From Larimichthys crocea (Eukaryota; Chordata; Actinopteri; Sciaenidae), in the NCBI RefSeq assembly GCF_000972845.2, contig NC_040022.1:3540821-3604820 (forward strand): a DNA stretch of 64,000 nucleotides. The letters run 5' to 3'. The notes beneath the pieces were generated by a model. It was not told the DNA's origin and searched no databases. It saw only the letters and a program-made list of their open reading frames with translations. Position numbers and translations under genes: made by a program. This document shows, in pieces, positions 58,222 to 64,000 of the stretch (position 1 is the first letter of the stretch; every line of letters begins with the position of its first letter).

Positions 58222-58268
58222 AAGGGAGGGAGGAAGGAAGGAAGGGAGGAAGGAAGGAAGGAAGGAAA
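58222..58268. repeat. (GGAA)n purine tract
   Basis: GGAAGGAAGGGAGG units. A GGACCA hexamer repeat follows at 58316-58340. Confidence 0.93.
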
Positions 58269-58830
58269 AGGAGGTGTGAAGAGTGCAGCATGGTGCACAC
58301 ACTCAGAGACTCAGAGACCAGGACCAGGACCAGGACCAGGTCCCTGACCCTGAAGCAGCTGAATGGAATGCAGCCGTCGCTCATTTGCTGAAACGTTCTA
58401 ACTTTTTTGTTACGGAGACGTCGCGTCCTTCTCCGTCACATGAGCTCGACTCTTGATGCTGATGATGTTTTCACGTTTTTCCCTCGAGAGAGAGAAAAAA
58501 AATCTCTTTGTAACGTTTGCAGAACGTTGTATAAACATCGTGAACTTCCTCCCACGAGACGCACGGCGGGAACACGTCCACATCGCGTCCACGGAGCTCC
58601 TCAAAGGAAGTCATAGAAACTGAGAAAAACACGAACGATGTCTGTTTAATCTAAAAACAAAGACTCGTGTGATATTAATGATAAATCTATGAAACACAGG
58701 ATCTGTGATGACGGACAGCTGAGGACGCTTCAGCTGATCGGTGTCTCCAGAGACTGCACCGAGCCGAGAGGACCAGATGTGATTCATCCATCATTCATCT
58801 CCATCGGGGGGACGTCTTCTGCCCCATGGG

Positions 58831-59650
58831 ATCCATCCTACCTCCTAGATCCTACATCCTAGATCCTACATCCTACATCCTACCTCCTCCATCCTACCTC
58901 CTACATCCTCTATCCTTCCTCCTTCATCCTACCTCTTACCTCCTACCTCCTTCATCCTACCTCCTGCATCCTCTATCCTACCTCCTACATCCTTCATCCT
59001 ACCTCCTTCGTCCTTCATCCTACCTCTTACCTCCTACCTCCTTCATCCTACCTCCTGCATCCTCTATCCTACCTCCTCCATCCTCCATCCTCCCTCCTAC
59101 CTCCTACATCCTTCATCCTACCTCCTACCTCCTGCATCCTCCATCCTACCTCCTATGTACTTCATCCTACCTCCTTCGTCCTTCATCCTACCTCCTTCGT
59201 CCTACCTCCTTCATCCTACCTCCTTCATCCTCCCTCCTACCTCCTACATCCTTCATCCTACCTCCTTCATTCTCCATCCTACCTCCTGCATCCTCCATCC
59301 TACCTCCTTCGTCCTTCATCCTACCTCCTTCGTCCTACCTCCTTCATCCTACCTCCTACATCCTACCTCCTACATCCTACCTCCTTCATCCTACCTCCTA
59401 CATCCTACCTCCTGCATCCTCCATCCTACCTCCTACGTACTTCATCCTACCTCCTTCGTCCTTCAGCCTACCTCCTTCGTCCTACCTCCTTCATCCTACC
59501 TCTTACCTCCTTCCTCCTTCATCCTACCGCCTTCATCCTCCATCCTACCTCCTTCATCCTTCATCCTACCTCCTTTATCCTTCATCCTACCTCCTTTATC
59601 CTTCATCCTACCTCCTTCATCCTTCATCCTTCATCCTACCTCCTTCATCG
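58831..59650 (+). repeat. 820-bp heptamer satellite TCCTNCM
   Basis: Tandem 7-mers such as TCCTACC, TCCTACA, TCCTTCA and TCCTCCA run for about 117 units. Because 7 is not a multiple of 3, every frame cycles through all phases, and no unit makes a stop on the plus strand. The 301-codon open frame here is therefore an artefact. Confidence 0.95.
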
Positions 59651-59737
59651 TCCCCTCATCTTCATCAGCAGACGATGATGCCAGCGATGAAGATGTTTTC
59701 TTTAAAGGGCCGGCGCCTGAGAACGCTGTGATGTAAC

Positions 59738-60012
59738 TGAGGCTATCATGCTAGCATGCTAATCCTTGGTAATTAACACGAATCACAAAATTCTTTAAGT
59801 TAGCGCGTTAGCATGCTAAGACTTGCTAAACAGCACTAAACCTATGTGTTTACATGCTAACATGCTAACAGTCTGTAATTATCACTGAACAGAATCGACA
59901 TTAACAGTGAGTTAGGTTAGCATGTTAGCGTTAGCATTTAATTAGCAAATAAAAAGTAATTTTTACACATTGTGTTTATGCTAATTAGCAGAGGTTAGCT
60001 TGCATGCTAAGC
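59738..60012. repeat. GTTAGCATGCTAA-type palindromic repeat region
   Basis: The palindrome GCATGC, flanked by TTA or TAA, recurs around 59750, 59812, 59855 and 60000, with ATGTTAGCG variants between. Such words are common in teleost repeats. Confidence 0.6.
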
Positions 60013-60124
60013 TAACATGGTAACATGACGGAAGGTGCATCATGGGAAACGTAGGCTCCAGTCTGTATGTCTCATTAAAAGCAACACGCTGGAACTTTTT
60101 TGGATTTTTCGGAAAGGAGAGGTT

Positions 60125-60310
60125 TGACAGGCGCCGGGTGTCGTGCTAGAACAGGAACTGTTCTGTAACCAGGCTCAGCAGCGTCTACGGAGACGATGGC
60201 AGAGGAGAAGAGAGCGAAGAGGAGAGAGCGAGTAAATCTGGACTTTTAGTGGTTTCGACGTTAGTTTGATCCTGAGCAATGTAATCGGAAGAAGTACTCG
60301 AGTACAGCGG
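60125..60310 (-). repeat. R1 dispersed repeat, decayed piece L
   Basis: GATGGCAGAGGAGAAGAGAG, GACTTTTAGTGGTTTC and GTACTCGAGTACAGC follow R1 order in reverse with deletions. The 41-codon frame is shortened. Confidence 0.65.
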
Positions 60311-60344
60311 TTTGTATTACTGCAGCATCATGAATGAATCCACC

Positions 60345-60522
60345 TCTGCAGCTGTTCACCAGCAGCTGTTCACCAGCAGCTGTTCACCAGCAGCTGTTCA
60401 CCAGCAGCAGCTGTTCACCAGCAGCAGCTGTTCACCAGCAGCTGTTCACCTGCAGCTGTTCACCTGCAGCAGCTGTTCACCTGCAGCTGTTCACCAGCAG
60501 CTGTTCATCAGCAGCTGTTCAC
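60345..60522. repeat. 14-bp minisatellite of CAGCTG E-boxes
   Basis: The unit is CAGCTGTTCACCAG, with 17-bp variants carrying an extra CAG. Twelve CAGCTG hexamers occur in about 180 bp, plus several CACCTG. It begins about 210 bp downstream of the nrn1l exon 1 donor. Confidence 0.93.
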
Positions 60523-60584
60523 CTGATCAATGGAAACCACGATCCTGGATCCAACTTTGCAGCTGCTGAGTCTCAGCCCGCTGC

Positions 60585-61030
60585 ATGCTCACCCTCTCCC
60601 GGCTCGGCTCGGCTCGGAGTCCGCGGGATGCAGCGGTGCATCATCCCGCAGCCCCGCGGACTGAGTCCAACATGTTCACGCACCGACCCGCAGAATCAAA
60701 CTCGTGTTGTGCGCGTGCGTGTTTACTCACCGAGCAGCAGCGCAACAGGCACGAAGAAGAAGAGGCACGCGGAGTTCACCACAGATGCCATGCTGACCCG
60801 AACACGTCCGGAACTTTCAGCTTCAACCCGGAATCCCGAACTTGTTCTGCGGGGAAAGAAACCGCAGCCACACGGTCCCGGTGCTCGGTGCTGGACAAAG
60901 TGTGTCTCCCTCCGGTGTTTGCGGTGCAGCTCCGTACTCCGGTGTGAGAGCATCCAGAGTGCGCTCCTGCTGAGGGGGAGGGCGCGTCCGAGCCGGGGAG
61001 GAGGAGGAGGAGGGAGGAGGAGGAGAGTCC
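60585..61030 (-). promoter_or_regulatory. nrn1l: CpG-rich block around nrn1l exon 1 (candidate promoter and 5' UTR)
   Basis: CpG dinucleotides are much denser here than in the surrounding AT-rich sequence, for example in 60610-60670 and 60700-61000. It covers the start codon, the first donor and about 240 bp upstream. On the sense strand the upstream part is pyrimidine-rich, from CTCC-type runs near 61000, and lacks an obvious TATA box. This is consistent with a CpG-island promoter, and the start site is not determined. Repeat-derived AT-rich sequence begins by 61095, which bounds the block. Confidence 0.5.
60731..60791 (-). CDS. nrn1l: nrn1l coding exon 1 (signal peptide)
   Basis: This exon encodes the first 20 residues plus one base of codon 21. 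It reads MASVVNSACLFFFVPVALLL, a short n-region then a hydrophobic core, as expected for a secretory signal peptide. The start is chosen because the ATG has A at -3 and G at +4 and gives a clean signal sequence; the open frame continues upstream but the added residues are charged and not signal-like. The exon ends at a strong donor, CTCG|GTGAGT. Phase 1 matches the exon 2 acceptor, creating an Ala at the junction. No other exon in the window would supply this start, and orientation and phase fit exons 2 and 3. The call relies on this fit, since signal peptides are poorly conserved in sequence. Confidence 0.85.
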
Positions 61031-61094
61031 CGATGAGCTGCGTATAAGAAGCATCCTGAAGTCCAACAGACTTTACAAGTCAAGTCCTGCAAAC

Positions 61095-61640
61095 ACTGTA
61101 AAAACACAAAGTCTAGATTTTACAGTAAAATACCGTAAAACATGAAATATGACTGTTTTCATATTTTAAACATTTTAATGTAATTCATACAGAATAAAGC
61201 TCATTTTATATTAGAAACTGTTAAACACTGAAATAATACTTAATGGAATATTTTACAGTAAGAGACCGTGAAACGGTCATAACTTCAAAACCTTTAAATT
61301 TTATTACAGAATAAAGTATTTTATATTAGAGACTTCATTACACAGTGAAACACTAATATTTAACACCATGTTTCACCGTCATGGTTTGGCAGTTTTTCAC
61401 ATTTTAAAATCTGCAATAAAACATGAAACCAACAACACTAACATCCTGTTACCGTAATGTTAGAAGGAAATACACCGTATTTATTACGGTAAAATTCTGT
61501 GACCCTTTTTGTTTTTTTGTTGTTGTTTTTTGCCATAAACGGTATTTTACTGTCGTTGTTTCGCAGTTTCACAGTAAAATCTGCTTTTTTAAATATTGAA
61601 TAAACGTCCTGTTACCGTAATGTTAGAAAAAGTTATTCTG
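61095..61640. repeat. AT-rich ACAGTAAAA/TTTTACGGT repeat, copy 2
   Basis: ATTTTACAGTAAAATACCGT, ACCGTAATGTTAGAA (twice) and TTACTGTCGTTG recur with inverted counterparts. It lies directly upstream of the nrn1l CpG block. Confidence 0.55.
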
Positions 61641-61712
61641 TCTGTTTTTTTTATTAACAGGGCGACCTTTAATGGGTCAGAAGATCAATCTGACGGGTCG
61701 TGAGATGTTTAA

Positions 61713-61800
61713 ATGGGAGAGTTGGACATTTGAACATGGGGACTTACGGAGACTGACTCACTTCTGGAGCCAGCCTCCGGTGGACGTTAGAGGAACTGCA
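61713..61800 (-). repeat. R2 dispersed repeat, copy 7, inverted half
   Basis: GGACATTTGAACATGGGGAC to GACGTTAGAGGAACTGCAG reads in reverse R2 orientation. Confidence 0.88.
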
Positions 61801-61825
61801 GCTTGTGGCTTCACTTCAGACAAAG

Positions 61826-62027
61826 TTAGCAAATGTCCAACTTCACAGCAGAATTAAACATGTTTACAGCCTGGTACAAAAAACAGTTTTGGTCTCTGTA
61901 GCTAATTTCCCTGTTCATGACAACTGTACTGAGGGTGAATTTATATACAACTCACCTGTTCACATTATATTAAGGCTTAAAGTTATGCAGGGTTAAGAGC
62001 GTGGACGCTTTGACTGACAGGTGAAAC
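61826..62027 (+). repeat. R2 dispersed repeat, copy 7, forward half
   Basis: AAATGTCCAACTTCACAGCA to GACGCTTTGACTGACAGGTG reads in forward R2 orientation. Together with 61713-61800 the two halves are rearranged head to head. Confidence 0.9.
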
Positions 62028-62035
62028 AGTGACTC

Positions 62036-62080
62036 ATCTGTGTTTTAGTGACATCTAGTGGTGAAGTTGCAGACTGCGGC
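62036..62080 (+). repeat. R3 short dispersed repeat fragment 3
   Basis: GTGACATCTAGTGGTGAAGT and TGCAGACTGCGG match the R3 wording. Confidence 0.5.
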
Positions 62081-62709
62081 TCTTTTCAGACACAAAGACA
62101 CAAAAACTTTTGAGCAAATCTTTTTTTTTTTTTATTCCAAAAATGTTGAGGGTAAAAGAAACTGTAAAAGATACAACAGAGAGAGAGAGAGAGAGAGGGA
62201 AACTAAACATCCACACAAACTCAGTCTGTTTCTCACAGCAGCTCGACGACGACAAACCGCCGTCTGAACCGCGAGACGCTGCTTCAAAACTCTCCAATCA
62301 ACTAAACACAGACTCTCCAGACAAGCGAACTCTTTAAACGAAGAGGTGACGGCGGGACGAACGCTCCAACGCGGGACTCCACGTCTCGTATGCGATAAGG
62401 CACTTGCTATAGACAAATCCAACGTAACAAGATTCTTAACACAACTTTGATTCTTTTTACAGTCGGCGGCGATGTGTGGTACACGTGACGCACTCTGAAC
62501 TGACCTACAGGCTGACGGAGAGCGAGCGGGAATGACTTCCGAACCCAACGGAAACAAAAAAAAAGACGACAAGCGGCAGAGCAGATCGCGAACATGCTGC
62601 CACCTACAGCCTGCGAGAAGGAACTGCACGTCCATTATTCAAACATTATTAATCCAGAACGTCCTGATCAGAGAAGAAATCAGCAGTTAACGAATCAGGA
62701 GGTGAGTTA

Positions 62710-63570
62710 TTTATTATTAACGTCTCATAACTAGTTTGACGACTCTTGAAGCGAGTATACAAGTCTTACAAATACTAAATGCTGATATAAAAAAAAGAGG
62801 GCTGACGTACAGGAGACACGGAGGAGGGTTAGGGGGAGGTTAGGGGGAGGTTGGGGGGAGGTTAGGGGCGGCGGACGGTTGCCAAACATCAAAAACATCT
62901 CAGATTTTTTTTTTCTTTTTTTTTTTTTTAACAGGTGGAATTTCTTTCCAGGCCAAAAATATTTGTCACATTTCAAACATCAATCCGTCGTCCTCTCATC
63001 TCGTTTGTGGAAACAAGGCCAGGCGGAGGAGAAGAAAAAAAACAAACTAAAACGAGATCTGTGTTTTCATCCTGAACACTTCAAACGAGTTCTGTTAACT
63101 TGTTCCTCGGTGAAACAATCGGCGGTGTCGATCTTCAGAGCGCCGCAGCCCGGCGAGGTCTCCAACCTGTTAAGAAATAACTGAAGAGGAAGTCTGAAAG
63201 AAACGAGCTCGGATGTTAACATGCTTTCTTTTTTTGTCGTTGGTTGCCGGGCTCGGCAGCGACGGTGGTGTAATCCTGCACAAAGACACGCCGATGTTTG
63301 GACCGCCGCTCGGCTTCATCAAAGGAGTGTCGGGGAGAAATGTGAGGCCGTCTGCTGAGGGGACAAAAAAGGACGAGACGGACACGGCGTCTCCTTTGTG
63401 TTCGGGGAGAGAAGCAGCAGGAACCAAAGACCTGACGGATCGACAAACAGACGAACAAAAACAGTTTGACACTTCGACTGGAGCGGCGGGGAAAGAGCTG
63501 AGCGAACCAAGTGCGAGGTTTCCGAACTCGAGTCGCCGTTGGAAGCGGACCGAGGCGTCCCGGGCCGTGG
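62710..63570 (-). other. edc4: probable edc4 3' UTR
   Basis: This is the minus-strand sequence downstream of the edc4 stop, up to the first canonical AATAAA at 62715-62710. It contains a T-run at 62905-62930 (an A-run in the transcript) and a G-rich block at 62824-62868 that would be C-rich in the mRNA. A second AATAAA at 62136-62131, followed directly by an A-run in the sense direction, is a possible distal site. The UTR end is inferred. Confidence 0.45.
62824..62868 (+). repeat. G-rich GGTTAGGGGGA repeat (G-quadruplex motif)
   Basis: Five runs of 3-6 G separated by 3-5 nt meet the usual G4 pattern on the plus strand. Within the presumed edc4 3' UTR the mRNA would instead carry CCCCCTAACC repeats. 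Confidence 0.85.
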
Positions 63571-63754
63571 TTAGTGGTTGACGAGGCCCTGCAGCATCAT
63601 CATCAGGCGCCGCGCCCTCTTGCTGAGCGGGCTGTGCGGGTCCTGCTGCAGGAAGGTGAACAGCTTCGGCCGGACCTGGGCCAGCACGGCGGCCATGTGG
63701 TCTCTCGTCAGCGGGTCGCCGTGGTCCAGATTCATCACGGCGTCCTCCAGGTAG
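63571..63754 (-). CDS. edc4: edc4 last coding exon (C-terminus of enhancer of mRNA decapping 4)
   Basis: The exon encodes the last 60 full residues of an EDC4 protein, the scaffold that couples DCP1 and DCP2 in cytoplasmic P-bodies. Its sequence reads YLEDAVMNLDHGDPLTRDHM, then AQVRPKLFTFLQQDPHSPL and a RARRLMMMLQGLV end. This parallels the human EDC4 terminus as recalled (YLEEAVMHLDHSDPITRDHM, QVRQKLFQFLQ, ARRLSLMLHGLV). The acceptor is CCTCCCTCCTTGCAG|C; a phase-2 intron splits a serine codon. The stop is TAA at 63573-63571. The preceding exon was not found in the remaining 245 bp, so it lies beyond the window. Gene order edc4 then nrn1l on the same strand agrees with the human neighbourhood. 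Confidence 0.9.
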
Positions 63755-64000
63755 CTGCAAGGAGGGAGGACGGAAAACAAAGTGTTAGAAGTCAAAGAGC
63801 TGCAGCAGCACGAGGAGAACTTTGTGTTTGGACCCGTGAAGCAGCTGCAGGCGGAGAGGTCGCCTCGTGTCTGAATGTCAGACGGCGTCCTCGATCACCG
63901 ACCTGGCTGCCGGCCCGTTGTGTCAATGTGCGCTCTGTGTGTTCACTCAGAAATTGAGTTGCGCTGCCGTCACCTGCGTCCCCCCGCTCGTCCTCGTCCT

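Larger units (their letters stand above)
14402..60791 (-). other. nrn1l: nrn1l gene span (start codon to stop codon)
   Basis: Three coding exons on the minus strand join in phase across two canonical GT-AG introns: exon 1 60791-60731, exon 2 28142-28025, exon 3 14696-14402. The coding lengths are 61, 118 and 295 nt, total 474 nt, giving 157 residues plus a TAA stop. Intron 1 is about 32.6 kb and intron 2 about 13.3 kb, both packed with repeats. The protein has a signal peptide, six neuritin-type cysteines and a hydrophobic GPI-attachment tail. Recalled human NRN1L shares the stretch CPEEAAAVWESL and a similar NQE-L tail motif, which separates it from NRN1. The paralogue letter (a or b) cannot be decided from sequence alone. 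Confidence 0.93.

Noticed and set aside
58826..59731. 301-codon Pro/Leu/Ser/Tyr-rich open frame
   Set aside because: It is produced entirely by the TCCTNCM heptamer satellite; a 7-bp period keeps all frames open and there is no splice or family evidence.
63170..63957. 196-codon minus and 148-codon plus frames over the edc4 exon
   Set aside because: They are off-frame shadows; the frame matching EDC4 is the one ending at 63571.
63974..64000. possible preceding edc4 exon ending at a CGCAG|GTGACG donor
   Set aside because: The phase fits, but the translation (Gly/Arg-rich) does not resemble the EDC4 sequence expected before SYLE, so the true exon is probably outside the window.

Overview
The window is a piece of a vertebrate nuclear genome, almost certainly a teleost fish. 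The evidence is a very high density of (CA)n/(TG)n microsatellites, degenerate Tc1/mariner transposons, fragments of a fish-type LINE, many teleost-style dispersed repeats, and two genes whose neighbourhood is known in vertebrates. It is not prokaryotic. No operon, CRISPR array, phage or defence locus is visible, and nearly all long open frames are by-products of simple repeats.

Two protein-coding genes can be supported, both on the minus strand. (1) nrn1l, neuritin 1-like, a small secreted GPI-anchored neural protein, is complete in three coding exons: exon 1 (signal peptide) 60731-60791, exon 2 at 28025-28142 and exon 3 at 14402-14696. Splice sites and phases join cleanly into a 157-residue protein with the six neuritin cysteines. 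The gene covers 46.4 kb for a 474-nt CDS, so about 46 kb of the window is its two introns (32.6 and 13.3 kb). (2) The last coding exon of edc4, an mRNA-decapping scaffold, lies at 63571-63754, with the rest of the gene beyond the right edge. From memory, EDC4 and NRN1L are also tandem neighbours on human chromosome 16q22, which supports both calls.

Layout. 1-13400 is flank downstream of nrn1l, with repeats, a short MITE and a CCAAT/CRE/hairpin cluster near 7960-8070. 13411-14401 is the likely nrn1l 3' UTR. Intron 2 (14697-28024) holds a Tc1 copy, LINE fragments and repeats. Intron 1 (28143-60730) holds a 430-bp CAG/CAA tract, a 435-bp ATC/ACC tract, an 820-bp heptamer satellite, a scaffold gap and dozens of microsatellites. 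A CpG-rich block surrounds nrn1l exon 1. 61090-62700 is the repeat-filled intergenic spacer, and 62710-63570 is probably edc4 3' UTR.

The most distinctive non-gene structure is a dispersed repeat, named R1 here, of about 1.3 kb with roughly 12 full or partial copies. It combines conserved flanks, an internal GCTAACA-type variable tandem repeat, and a 41-codon basic open frame that ends at a consensus-like splice donor. A second family, R2, occurs about nine times. Regulatory candidates near real exons are a (GT)21 tract 34 nt upstream of the exon 2 acceptor and a 14-bp minisatellite made of CAGCTG E-boxes at the start of intron 1.
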